Shown: in pieces, positions 9,321-19,410 of the stretch | Numbering within the stretch: position 1 is the first letter of the stretch | Layout: every line of letters begins with the position of its first letter | NCBI GenBank assembly: GCA_030674155.1 | Contig: CM060337.1 | Coordinates: forward strand, 48,985,259-49,015,252 | Source of the DNA: Stramonita haemastoma | Lineage: Eukaryota > Mollusca > Gastropoda > Neogastropoda > Muricidae | Direction of reading: 5' to 3' | Length of the DNA: 29,994 nt | Made by a program: the position numbers and the translations under genes | The notes under the pieces: generated by a model | Seen by the model: the letters and a program-made list of their open reading frames with translations, nothing else | Told to the model about the DNA's origin: nothing | The model's database searches: none

Positions 9321-9894
9321 CTATTGCAAAAGGAAAAAGTTAATGGTTTTGTGTACACACATTTCGTTCATGGAAAAAAAGTTATTTTTGTGTGGAGTGT
9401 AGTTTAGCATTCTTGATTAAAACAGTGTGTTTTGGGGTGTGTCACCTGATGTGCAGATATTAAAAAATTCCATTGATTACTTCTATTTTGTTAGATCCTC
9501 TGAAAACAAGACTGTCTTCATCCACATCAGGGAAAAGAACGTGTGACAGAGGGGTAGATGGGGAGCAAAAGATCCAGATGACAGAATGGGCGTTACCCAG
9601 AAAATAAGTTGGTGAGGGTGGATAAGGAGAAATAAATGAGAATGAGATGATGAATAAACATAAGTCTGATTCCCCTTGATCTACTGCACAGAAACCTCGA
9701 CCTAGCATGCATCAGTCACGACCACCACAAATCCACTTAATCTATGTCGGAGTTCACCAAAATGTCTAAAAATCATTAACAAACCAACAATACCTGAAGA
9801 TGTTAGTCAGTAATCACAATTTTGACAGGAATCACAAATGCCCCCCCTCCCCCCACTATGATCCGTCAGTTTGAAGATAGGGATGTAAAAAAAA
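9321..9894. other. Non-coding stretch before the gap
   Basis: No exon, SINE or RNA gene is visible. The longest open frames encode no recognisable protein. Confidence 0.4.
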
Positions 9895-9994
9895 NNNNNN
9901 NNNNNNNNNNNNNNNNNNNNNNNNNNNNNNNNNNNNNNNNNNNNNNNNNNNNNNNNNNNNNNNNNNNNNNNNNNNNNNNNNNNNNNNNNNNNNN
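9895..9994. other. Assembly gap (100 N)
   Basis: Exactly 100 N, the usual placeholder for a gap of unknown size. Upstream exons of acyl-CoA synthetase copy B may be hidden here. Confidence 0.99.
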
Positions 9995-10248
9995 CTGTTC
10001 TCTCTTTTTGCCAGTTACTTCTTAGGTTAGTTTATTTTCTACCAATCACTGTTAACGTTTCAAGAATCATTTTTTTTGTTTTGTTTCGTTCACTCTTGTA
10101 TTGCCTATTTCTGTTTATTTTCTCATAACGACAGAATAGTCAAGAGCAGGAGATACTTTTGTTATCAGTTAATTGATTCATGTAGTATGACATTGCCACT
10201 TCTGTTGTTGTTTTTTTTTGTTTTGTTTTTGGCCAAGCACATGTTTAA

Positions 10249-10286
<38 letters not shown>
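10249..10286. repeat. Poly-G homopolymer (38 G)
   Basis: An uninterrupted run of 38 guanines, able in principle to form G-quadruplexes. Length errors in the assembly are likely. Confidence 0.9.
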
Positions 10287-10287
<1 letters not shown>

Positions 10288-10500
10288 GAGGCATCTTAAC
10301 ATAGTCATTCTGTATTCATTCATGTGTCATCAACAACTGTAGTTAAGTTTTCATTCACTCAGTGTTTAAGTTAGAGGGAAGGGGGGGGTGGTGATCTATG
10401 GGGCTATTTTTTCATCATCATCTATCTACCACTTAGCGTTTAATTTTCTGCCAGTTATTGTTAGGTTAGGAAGTTACCATGTTTGTTTTTTATTTATTTA

Positions 10501-10618
10501 TTTATTCTTTTGTATTGAGGATAATGGAATAAGCACTCGTCTGCTTTTTTACATCCAGTCCCGTTTGTATGGGGTTTTGTAAATCTTGTCACCTGTTCCC
10601 ACCGGCACACAATGGCCT
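10501..10618 (+). repeat. Short interspersed repeat (GGATAATGGAATAAGCA family), copy 2
   Basis: A full-length-looking copy: TTTATTCTTTTGTATTGAGG, ATAATGGAATAAGCACTCG, TTTTTTACATCCAGTCCCG, ending in CACCGGCACACAATGGCC. It is the same family and extent as 7605-7722, in opposite orientation. Confidence 0.75.
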
Positions 10619-12186
10619 TTAGTTTAGGGAGTTTGTTGCTGGGTTTTGGGTTTGTTTTTTGTTTGTTTTTTTTTTAATTCATGCATATGTCTTGTACCAC
10701 TGTAGTTTAGTTCAAGCCCCCCCTCCCCCCGGTAACTGTTAAGAACAGAAGATAACATCTTTTTTTCATTTTTTTTTCATTATTTGTGTTTTGTCTACTG
10801 TTGACTTTATCCCAGTTACTGTTTTGTTTGGGGGGGAAGGGGGTACCTTAAGTATTTTGTTCGTGTAACAGATGCCACTGTTATTTAAGCTTCTCTTGAT
10901 TACTGTGTAGGTCATGGAATTCCTTATTTATTATTTATTTATGTGTTTTACCAACCTTTGGTGCTCATTTAATTAATCTCCCATGGCTGTTTAGGGTAGG
11001 GAGACAATATATTTATTGGGGTTTTTTGTTTTTTGCATAGATGTATTATGTATTGCTGATTTTTTTTCCACCTATTTTCTGTTAAGGTTAGGTAATGACC
11101 TAGTTTTTATTTATTTTTTTGTGTATTAAATAATCCCTTTGAATATGTTTCTATTGAATGGATGTATGAAATGAAAGAGAAAATTCTGTATGTTGCTAAG
11201 AATGTGTTTAAATTATTAAGCATATTACTGACACATCGATAAATCTGATTGATCTAGCAGTTGTTCCTGGAAGTGGTAATTATGGAAATTTATTACCAAT
11301 AGTTTTGTTGGGGAAAAAAATAAACATTTTGATATTATGATATCAGAGATATTTGAGGACATGAAGCCATTTTCGAGAATAACTTTTCATCCTAATCAAG
11401 CACACACCCACTTCAGAGACCAGTGATAAACATAGACTGGCTTTCAACCAGTCCATTCCAATCCTATTCAATCCAATCATGATATAGTCCTGCCGACCAC
11501 TGAGACCACATCAGGCCTGTAGTTGCTTTGGAGCTTTGAAGTTGGTGCGTGCCTTTTTGGGATGAAAGTTTTCCCTGTTTCATATAAATTCCACACATTT
11601 CCTTTTCCGCCAGCAGTGTTGTTTAGTTTCAAGCGTTGAGTGGTTGTAACAACAAAACAGCGTTGACGCTTTCTGCATCATTCTGCCTGCTCTCTCTTCC
11701 CATCCTGGAGCTTATTTGTACAGGCTGAGCATTGTGTGGTGATAGCCATAACCCTCAGGAAGTTGTCAGAGGCAGAGGGGGGGGATACCCTAACTACTAC
11801 AGTGCAGGTTGCGAGTGTTGCACTTGTGATGTGACAGTCACTGAAGATGCCAGTTCATCTCAGTCACTGACGTGTCTGTCTGAGGGGGGTTTCACTAACA
11901 CTGGTGCTGATTCCATGTTACTGAAAATTCTTTGAGGAGACTATAATAGATCAGCATCCAGTGTGTGAATGCAGACAGGACCTCTTGTGCTTTCTCAGGT
12001 TTAAGCCCCCCCCCCCCCCTCCCCACACACACACCTTTTGTAGAAGTCAAGAGTAGGCCAGCTATGGCCGGAGAGGTAGTTCATAAGACATACCCAGCAT
12101 GCACTGTGCTACCTGGAAAGGGGTAACTCCAGCAGGTTCGAGTTGCCCACAACACTGTCTGAAAAATTATCTGCAGTAGCTGAAAA

Positions 12187-12207
12187 CAACTCCTTTAAAA
12201 GGAGTTG
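12187..12207. repeat. Perfect 10-bp inverted repeat with 1-base centre
   Basis: CAACTCCTTT and its exact reverse complement AAAGGAGTTG flank a single A. It lies directly before the 30-bp tandem repeat. Confidence 0.85.
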
Positions 12208-12335
12208 AGGTGGAAGTGAAGTTGTTTAGTCAGAGAGAGTGAGGCAGAAGTGAAGTTGTTTAGTGAGAGTGAGGCAGAAGTGAAGTTGTTAGGTCAGAGT
12301 GAGGCAGAAGTGAAGTTTTTTAGTCAGAGTAGTGA
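12207..12335 (+). repeat. 30-34 bp tandem repeat, about four copies
   Basis: Units begin GAGGCAGAAGTGAAGTTGTT (first unit GAGGTGGAAG) at 12207, 12241, 12271 and 12301. The middle units are 30 bases. Confidence 0.9.
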
Positions 12336-13006
12336 GTGAATGAGCTGAGATGATTGTGCATAGTGTGTCTGATGATTTGGACAACTGCTCTTTATGTGAG
12401 ACGGATCTGTTTATTAAGACTGCTGGCACTGGTTTATTTGCAGAAATTTTGAGATAGTGTAAATGTAGAGTTCCTTTCTCTCTCTGTCTGTCTCTTGTCT
12501 TTGTTTGTGAAGTAATCTCTTTCTCTGATTCACTGAGATTCTCTCCCCTCTTTGTCGCTCATAGAATAGTAACAACAGAAAAAGAATGAACAACAAAAAA
12601 ATGTGGTCTAAAACAAAATCCTACCTTGCGTTTTGTTTTGTGGGGTAATTTTTGGTGAAAACGAGCAAATGAAACTCTCAATCAATTCACAGCCTGAGAT
12701 GATTGTTGTACATTAATTGTAAGTACTATTTGTAAGAAATTGTAAGTACTTTTTGTGATAAATTGTTTTGTGAGAAAAATATTGCAAGAGTGTGAGAACT
12801 AGCTGTTTCTTCAGATGAAGCCCAAGTGTGGTCCTTTGACGTTTGAAGGGTTTGCTAGTGTTTGTGACGTGTGCAATTGATAATAAGAAAGTGCATTGTT
12901 TGAAAGGCGCTCTGTTTGTCTGCCATCATAATCTTGTACAGAATCATTACCCGATCACTTCTGTGTTCTCCTGTCATGTACATGTTACACTTTTCCCTTT
13001 ACAATG

Positions 13007-13012
13007 AATAAA
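13007..13012 (+). promoter_or_regulatory. Candidate poly(A) signal
   Basis: AATAAA in the context GAATAAAAACTTGTC, followed within 30 bases by TG-rich sequence. It would fit the end of a plus-strand 3' UTR, but no upstream coding exon was found. Confidence 0.25.
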
Positions 13013-13217
13013 AACTTGTCATTGATCTGAGCTCAAAGTGAATTATCTGCTTTTTTTCTGGATATTTTTTGTGTGTGTGTTTTATGCATGAAGTGTTGTG
13101 ACTGGGTAAGGTAGAAAAAAGAATGAGGGGTTTAGATTTGGTATGCTTGATAATGATCAGTATTATGACCAGTGTCATATGGACTACCCTGATTTTTAGT
13201 TATGGATTAAGGAATTG

Positions 13218-13218
<1 letters not shown>

Positions 13219-13300
<82 letters not shown>
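13219..13300. repeat. (CT)n microsatellite
   Basis: A pure CT dinucleotide tract of about 80 bases. Confidence 0.97.
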
Positions 13301-13301
<1 letters not shown>

Positions 13302-13628
13302 AGTAAAAATGCAGGTTTATTTATTTGAATTTTAGCTCAGGTGGATAGTCACGATTAAGACCCATTAATAAATGAATTAGTTTAGATGATTAGTACTTCC
13401 TTTTTTTTAGACATATATTTTACTTGTTTGATGATTTAAAAAAAAAAGTATTTTCTTTCAAGCTGTGGAAATGGTGTGGAGATGGAACACGCAGTGATGT
13501 AGGTATAGTTTGTTGAAAAAAAAAGTTTGTGGGTTAGCAACAGAGAACATGAATGGAACGCAAGAGGAGTTGGTTTCATCTCATCATAGCTGAATTTTCC
13601 TCATTTGGGTACTAGTCTTACAGATGAG

Positions 13629-13921
13629 CCGCCGCTGTAGTCTAGTGGTTAGGGCGTTGGACTCGTAATCTAAAGGTTGCGGGTTCGATCCCAGCTTTCG
13701 GCTATGGCGTTGTGCCCTTGGAAAAGGCACTTTACGGCTATTTTCTCACCCCACCCAGGTGTAAAAGGGGGTACCAACCTTGTGTTGGGGGTTAACCCTG
13801 CGATAGACTGGCGTCCTATCCAGGGGGGAGTCTATGACTCTCAGTCGCTTAACGCCACAGAAACCGGGATAAGCACCGGCCTGATGAGCCTTAGGCTCGG
13901 GACAGACTTTAACCTAACTAA
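13629..13921 (+). mobile_element. tRNA-derived SINE with intact target-site duplication
   Basis: The head GCTGTAGTCTAGTGGTTAGG (A box), ACTCGTAATC (anticodon-loop-like; CGT would suggest tRNA-Thr) and GGGTTCGATCCC (B box) is tRNA-like. The body has TTGTGCCCTTGGAAAAGGCA, CACCCAGGTGTAAAAGG and ACTGGCGTCCTATCCAGG. These resemble conserved central and 3' domains of Deu/V-type SINEs as I recall them. It ends in short CTAA units. A perfect 12-bp direct repeat CTTACAGATGAG flanks it (13617-13628 and 13922-13933), so insertion was fairly recent. Confidence 0.88.
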
Positions 13922-14058
13922 CTTACAGATGAGGCATTAAGCTGGGGTTCCATACGCCTGTAAGAGAACTGACAGCAACTAGGGAGTGGTTCCTGGCAGA
14001 AAATGAATATGTAGAAAATCAGCCAGTTTTGTAGAGAAACTAAGTTTCAGACAGATGA

Positions 14059-14250
14059 ACCAGTCGCCATGGCGCTGTGGTTAGCACCTTGGATTCCGGA
14101 CTGGAAGGTCATGGGTTCTATTCCCATAAGAGCCATAGGGATTTTTCGGGCTCCGGCCGCCTTCTACCCACAGTGAGTGTGCTGTGGGCTCAGTGGGAAG
14201 TCTGGGACCACACAGTCGAGCTTCATCCACTTGACGGATGCGAGTTTGAA
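14059..14250 (+). mobile_element. tRNA-derived SINE, copy 2 of the GCCATGGCGC-headed family
   Basis: It starts CCAGTCGCCATGGCGCTGTG with an A-box-like segment and a decayed B box (GGTTCTATTCC). The body shares TGTGCTGTGGGCTCAGTGG, CCACACAGTCGAGCTTCATC and GGATGCGAGTTT with the copy at 1970-2256. Similarity stops near 14250, so it is 3'-truncated or diverged. Confidence 0.75.
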
Positions 14251-14645
14251 AGAAAGCAAACTTCCCAATTTTCTTTAAAAAGATTGCACAGGTCTTTTGG
14301 CTTTGCGGCCTCTCTTGGGGAGATCAGCCAGAATTACAGGCAGTGAAAACTACGGTGACAGAAGGTGGTGTAGAAGACGATTCAATACAGTCATATCTTT
14401 TGTTGTTACAGGGTTTTTTACAACCTAAGAGACGAACACGTACAACACGTTGAATCACTCTTTATTAACAAAACATTTCTTTTTACCAAAGAGTAAAAAT
14501 AGATCAGTAGCGATATACAAAGGTATACTTAGTAAAGAAGGCCTATATGTAGAGAGCACTTTGTAATTAGAAAAAAAGAATATTTTGAGCTATAATTTAG
14601 ACATCCCAAACAGTCGTACAATACACGATTAAAAAAAATGTTAAT

Positions 14646-14646
<1 letters not shown>
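14251..14646. other. Non-coding stretch, unassigned
   Basis: No exon or known repeat is visible between the SINE and the CT microsatellite. Confidence 0.4.
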
Positions 14647-14738
<92 letters not shown>

Positions 14739-14766
14739 ATACACACATACGCGCGCGCGCGCGCGC
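14647..14766. repeat. (CT)n followed by (GC)8 tract
   Basis: About 90 bases of CT (14647-14736), a short CA spacer, then eight GC dinucleotides (14751-14766). The latter is a potential Z-DNA segment. Confidence 0.95.
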
Positions 14767-14769
14767 ATA

Positions 14770-15264
14770 CATGTATGCACATGGCATGTGTTTCCGCGCA
14801 CGCAACACCACACACACGCACTTACATACACACTGAGAATTTAGAGGGAAAATAATGAGATCAACAAGAAAAAAACCCCAACAACAATGCACACACACCA
14901 CTTCAATATTACTATACCTATTGCAAGATATACAAGCTCACATAACACGTTTTTACAAATAAAACAATTTGTACAAAGTAGAGTATAGGAGCTGTACAAT
15001 AAACTGACAGACTGCAATGATCATACATCAGTAACAACCTCATATTCCTTCCAATTTATATATCTGAGCTACTCTGTAACATACCCATACAGTTGCACGC
15101 ATTTGCCTTAGCTACCCTCTGCTAGGCAATTAAGATTTGAAGTGACAGTTTTCCTGATGGCCTCAACTTCTCGTTGTGTACTGGACATAACATAGCAGAG
15201 AGTTTTATTTAAAGCCTACAGGGGCAGGGAACTATCAGTGCTTACCAGGTGCATTATGACGTGG
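14770..15264. other. Non-coding stretch, unassigned
   Basis: AT-rich with CA-containing patches; no gene is recognised. Confidence 0.4.
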
Positions 15265-15560
15265 GGACACGAGATAGCTCAGTGGTCAGAGCGCTCGCTT
15301 TCCCCCAGCCAAGTTAAGCAGCGTCGAGCGTGGTTACCTATCGGGATGGGTGACCATTTGCGCGCCTTGGGTTCAATACAGTTCACCCAGCTGTAAATGG
15401 GTACCTGGCCTCTTTAGGGTCAGGGAAGGTAAAGCAGCGAGGGAGAGGAGATGGGCACCGTCCTCAATATGCTGGCCCCGAGAGAAGCTGAGGTCTCTGA
15501 CGCCTCGCTCCCCTACGTACCACACAGGTTATGGGACACCTTTACCTTTACCTTTTTACC
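15265..15560 (+). mobile_element. Chimeric tRNA/5S-like SINE, copy 2
   Basis: This is the better preserved copy. The A box is TAGCTCAGTGG (15275-15285) in a tRNA-Ala-like 5' half. AAGTTAAGCAGCGTCG (15311-15326) and CGGGATGGGTGACC (15342-15355) resemble the 5S rRNA A block and C block at about the 5S spacing. A consensus B box GTTCAATAC lies at 15371-15379. The body includes CACCCAGCTGTAAATGGG (15384 on), CTCAATATGCTGG and TATGGGACACC, ending in TTTACC repeats. No clear target-site duplication was found. Confidence 0.82.
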
Positions 15561-15810
15561 GCACAGTACATTGATCACCGTGAAAGATTAATGGAGAAAA
15601 TTGAAGTAGTGCTGGACCATCCTTTTTCTCTCACTGGTTGCAAAAGTTTCTGTAAGAAATGTTTTGTAACACTTCTGATTAATATTAATATCTTGGCTCA
15701 CTTGAATTTCTCATAATACTCGTAAGTAAATGCCATTGTCATGGTCATTACTCTCATAGACAAAGTAATATAAACATCTTCAAAATATCCTGGTTTTCGT
15801 CTTACGTTTA

Positions 15811-15850
15811 GGGGGGGGGGGGTGGAGGTGAAGGGGGGGGGGGGGGGGGG
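15811..15850. repeat. G-rich tract
   Basis: Two G homopolymers (12 and 18 G) are separated by GGTGGAGGTGAA-like sequence, a G-quadruplex-capable stretch. Confidence 0.9.
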
Positions 15851-16363
15851 TGTTAGGGGTATTGAAAAGCCAATTGTAACTGGAAGAATACACTTCCTCC
15901 TTGCTTTTCAACACAATATGAACATGCTGCTAAGAATGAGTTAACATCAAAGGACAACATCCTTATTTGAGATTACATTGCATCATTATTATGATTTGGC
16001 AAATTGAGATTGTATAAATGCAAACTGTAGACCCAACATTTTTTACATTTCTTTATTTTGGATCAGTCTCTCTAGTTATCAGATGACCCTTGCATTCAAA
16101 TGAGATTGCTTAGAGTACTCTGAAAAAGTGTCCACTGAAAAACTCACCGGAAAAGTCAGTTAGTCTTCACCATCAAAACAGAACATAGAATACATACATA
16201 TATTATGCACTCGAACATAAAGTTTTAAAATGAGTGAATTTGAGCATGTCAAACTTTTCATTTCATACACATAACCACACACACATTCCTCGCGTATGTA
16301 CAAATTTCATAGAACATACATCAACAGTTGTTTTCAGATCTTTTCTTCACTAAAATCATAGTG

Positions 16364-16567
16364 ATGTCTTTTGCTAAGAATGATCAGTCTGTATCAGTAC
16401 AAGGCCTTACAGACCAATCCCCCATGCCAGACCAGCATACCGGGAAGCAGACAGAGATACAGATGGGATCATACACTGGCAACCCTGATGACCAGCACAC
16501 CATCTACTGGCTAACAGCACATGACGAACAGAGGGCGATGAAGGTGGAATCCGAAGGAACCAAATAA
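16364..16567 (+). CDS. Unrecognised open frame, possible exon
   Basis: A 67-codon frame runs from an ATG at 16364 to TAA. It has no low-complexity tract, a balanced residue mix (PDQHTGKQTEIQMGSYTG, then PDDQHTIYWLTAHDEQRAMK) and higher GC than its AT-rich surroundings. TTGTTTTCAG about 30 bases upstream could be a splice acceptor, making this a terminal exon of a plus-strand gene. I do not recognise the protein, and no other exon was found nearby. It could be chance or a transposon remnant. Confidence 0.22.
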   Translation: MSFAKNDQSVSVQGLTDQSPMPDQHTGKQTEIQMGSYTGNPDDQHTIYWLTAHDEQRAMKVESEGTK

Positions 16568-16627
16568 CAACAACAGCAACAACAATTACAAGGTCCGGGA
16601 GGAGGGGAACAGCAAGGAAAAGATATA

Positions 16628-16633
<6 letters not shown>

Positions 16634-16687
<54 letters not shown>

Positions 16688-16705
16688 GAGAGAGAGAGAG
16701 AGAGA
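16634..16705. repeat. (TA)n(GA)n microsatellite
   Basis: A TA tract (to 16682) followed by GA (16685-16705). A short interspersed repeat copy begins about 20 bases downstream. Confidence 0.95.
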
Positions 16706-16721
16706 TTAAAAAAAAAAACCC

Positions 16722-16780
16722 TTTTATATCGAGGTTAATGGGATAAGCACTCTTGTGCTTTTTTACATCTAGTCCCCGTG
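16722..16780 (+). repeat. Short interspersed repeat (GGATAATGGAATAAGCA family), copy 3
   Basis: TTTATATCGAGGTTAATGGG, ATAAGCACTCTTGTGCTT, TTTACATCTAGTCCCCGTG. It keeps a clear hairpin: AAGCAC, 4-base loop, GTGCTT, then a T run. Confidence 0.7.
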
Positions 16781-17330
16781 ACAGAGAGAGACAGAGACAG
16801 AGAGTAATGCATGCTCAACTCATGTCCATCAATAAATAGCAATAGGAAAGCAAAGATTCCCACTACAGTGCTCCTTGGCCTACGGTTGGGATTTTATCAC
16901 TCCCTGGTTGTACAATGGACAAAAACTGAAAGTCTGATCTAAAAAAAAAAACAAAAAACAACAACAACAACAACAAAAAAGAATGATCAGCATGTTATGT
17001 CAGACAGTGTTGTTATGATGGAATGCTTCTTTGCCAGTGATAGGCCTATCTTCTCAACATATCTGTCAGTCATTCCAAACAACAACAAAAAGTCAGTCAA
17101 AGGCTAAGCAGTCATGGTGGCCACTATCTAGTTCATCTTTTGACAATGGATTCTCTTTGTGCTACAGTTTACACTACATTCTAATGATTCATTTTTTCCC
17201 CAATATATATGTATATATTTTTTTATTTACCCCCCCCCCCCCTCCCTCTGGTTCCCAGATTGTCTCATATGTTCTCTACAAGATTCAGCGCTATATAAAT
17301 CCCATATAATATCATTAAATCTAGTTACCT

Positions 17331-17765
17331 GTGAACGGTAGGTAAAAGCGACCGTAATACGCAAAAATCTCACCCGAGGTGAACGTGGCTACCTGTGAAC
17401 AGTAGGTAAAAGCGACCGTAATACGCAAAAATCTCACCAGAGGTGAACGTGGCTACCTGTGAACGGTAGGTAAAAGCGATCGTACTACGCAAAAATCTCA
17501 CCATAGGTGAACTTCGAAGAAAGTCGGAACGTAGCTACTTTTGAATGGTAGGCAAAAAGCGATCGTACTACGCAAAAATCTCACCATAGGTGAACTTCGA
17601 AGAAAGTCGGAACGTAGCTACTTTTGAATGGTAGGCAAAAAGCGATCGTACTACGCAAAAATCTCACCATATAATAGGTGAACCTCGAAGAAAGTCGGAA
17701 CGTAGCTACTTTTGACTGGTAGGCAAAAAGCGATCGTACTACGCAAAAATCTCACCATAGGTGAC
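17331..17765 (-). repeat. Minisatellite with 64- and 83-bp units
   Basis: The anchor TACGCAAAAATCTCACC recurs at 17358, 17422, 17486, 17569, 17652 and 17740, giving spacings of 64, 64, 83, 83 and 88 bases. The longer unit carries an extra block TTCGAAGAAAGTCGGAAC; the last spacing adds 5 bases. Most units contain the inverted repeat TCACC-ATA-GGTGA. The array starts about 230 bases beyond the elongase stop codon, so it may lie in that gene's 3' UTR or just downstream. Confidence 0.92.
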
Positions 17766-17990
17766 ACACCTCTGAGCTCTCTAGCCAAGGAACGGGGGTA
17801 AAAGAGATCGATTCTAGACCCTCTTTTTACAATCACAAAACCAAGTTCACCCGCCACAATGACGAAGTAGATGGCTTCAGCTCTTAATTAAGTAAGAGGG
17901 ATGAACCTAAAACGGGACAAGAGCCCCCCCAAAAACTTCCACATTCTTACAACAAGTAGGCTACATTCGGTCCTCTCTCATCAAAGATTC

Positions 17991-18296
17991 TTAGTTCTCT
18001 TTGGCCTTCTTGCTGTGATAGCTATCCACATGAACGTGGTTGCCATTCTCCACCTTTCCGTTGGCGATGCTGGTCCTGTGAGCCCCAGTAGCAGTAGCAG
18101 TAGCTAGGGTGGGGGCAGAATGGCGGCTGCTGCGTTGTTGTTGTTGTCGTACGTGGTAGGTCTGGTAGTAGAAGTTGGAGAAGAGGGTGATGAGGGTGAG
18201 CATGTACACCAGCAGAATCTTCTGGAACAGGCGCGGGTACTGGCAGTCTGTGTACACCGTGTAGCTCACCCGGGTCAGGATCAGGACAAACTGAAG
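17991..18296 (-). CDS. ELOVL: Very-long-chain fatty acid elongase, terminal exon
   Basis: This is the last exon of an ELOVL (condensing 3-ketoacyl-CoA synthase) of the endoplasmic reticulum. The acceptor GTGTGCAG precedes LQFVLILTRVSYTVYTDCQY and, after it, KILLVYMLTLITLF then NFYYQTY: the last membrane segments and the LFxNFYxxTY-type end of the family domain. YTDC plus the C-terminal KAKEN tail (a K-x-K-x-x ER-retrieval pattern) favour the ELOVL4 group over ELOVL2/5. A polar tail of about 40 residues follows, with runs of Q and of alternating A and T, and ends at TAA (17991-17993). It joins in phase 0 to the exon at 20632-20759. The intron begins with a very long TG microsatellite on the sense strand. 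Confidence 0.9.
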   Translation of the reverse strand, partial: LQFVLILTRVSYTVYTDCQYPRLFQKILLVYMLTLITLFSNFYYQTYHVRQQQQRSSRHSAPTLATATATGAHRTSIANGKVENGNHVHVDSYHSKKAKEN

Positions 18297-18304
18297 CTGC
18301 ACAC

Positions 18305-18453
18305 GCATATATATAATAATTATACATACACACACGCACGCACGCACGTACGTGTACGCGCACATACACAGACACATGCACACATGCGCGTGCATGAACA
18401 CGCGCGCACATGCATGCACACACACACGTGCACGCGCACACACACATGCACGC

Positions 18454-18515
<62 letters not shown>

Positions 18516-18533
18516 CACGCACACAGACAGACA

Positions 18534-18618
<85 letters not shown>
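18305..18618. repeat. Long (CA)n microsatellite beside the elongase acceptor
   Basis: About 310 bases of CA with CG, CAGA and CATG interruptions. On the elongase sense strand it reads (TG)n and ends within about 30 bases of the 3' splice site at 18297. Long open frames through it are artefacts. Confidence 0.97.
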
Positions 18619-18622
<4 letters not shown>

Positions 18623-18794
18623 GCATGTTGGTCGAGGTAATCAGCTTTAGTCTATTATAACTTGGACTGACTGAGACAGACAGAACACTGACAAGGTGTA
18701 TAAAACAGCATACAGACGTGTCATCACCGCTGTGTTTCTGCTTAGTGATTTGTACATGTATACAGCCTGCATATGCTGGTGTGCCTCAGTAGAG

Positions 18795-18827
<33 letters not shown>

Positions 18828-19410
18828 TAGGGAGGGGGTGGTGGTGATGGGAACTTAACAGTCATTGCATATTTAAACACCATATTTGCTATAGTAAGAG
18901 CTGCTGTGCATCTCTAAAATAAAAAAAGCATCAAAAGGGAACCAAAAACAACAAAACTAAACACAAACACAAAGGAAACAAAAGAAAAAAAAAGAAAAAC
19001 AAAACACGAGGAAAAGGGGTAGGCCTAGGCCTAATGTTAAAATTATGTGGAACAGACAGACTGAAAGTCTTTCGTTGTCGTGGAAGGCTCAGATAGCACC
19101 TAGATCTATTGATGTCTGTCATAATGAGCGAAAGTGTGTTGCCCTGACAAATCACAACCAGCACATCCCATTTCAGCGTGAGATTGAAACTGATTATCCC
19201 TTGTTAACTTCGTCTTCTTGTCCGCTGGGACATTCTTTGTGAATTTTAAATTTGAATATTATACTTGGTTTTTCTCATATAAATGAATGAGTAGCTATGA
19301 GGCATCCAGAATATCGGTGATATTTTTTAGCGATTTAAACGGTGTCTTTTAGGCAAGGCTGGGCATGGCAGAATTCAATAGCGAATAACTGTCGTTACGA
19401 GTTTCTCAAA

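Larger units (their letters stand above)
9995..13006. other. Long non-coding, T/G-biased stretch
   Basis: There is no recognisable exon. The + strand is rich in T and G and poor in C up to about 11330, with recurring TTTG runs, G homopolymers and TAGGTTAG words. It could be an extended 3' UTR ending at the poly(A) signal near 13007, or decayed repeats. Confidence 0.35.

Noticed and set aside
10076..10342. 88-residue frame with a run of glycines
   Set aside because: It runs through a 38-G homopolymer and T-rich sequence and has no coding character.
12063..12155. Possible tRNA-like element with GGTTCGAGTTG
   Set aside because: The B-box match is incomplete, there is no good A box at the right distance, and no related copy was seen.
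13629..13700. tRNA-Thr-like gene
   Set aside because: It is followed by a SINE body and flanked by a 12-bp target-site duplication, so it is the head of a SINE rather than a tRNA gene.
14751..14766. (GC)8 as a regulatory Z-DNA switch
   Set aside because: It is part of a compound microsatellite far from any exon found here; no support beyond sequence type.
17651..17857. 68-residue minus-strand frame
   Set aside because: It overlaps the minisatellite and has no recognisable domain or splice signals.
17991..18626. 211-residue minus-strand frame with VCVCVC runs joined to the elongase tail
   Set aside because: The upstream half is the TG microsatellite. The real exon starts at the acceptor at 18296/18297 and joins in phase 0 to 20632-20759.
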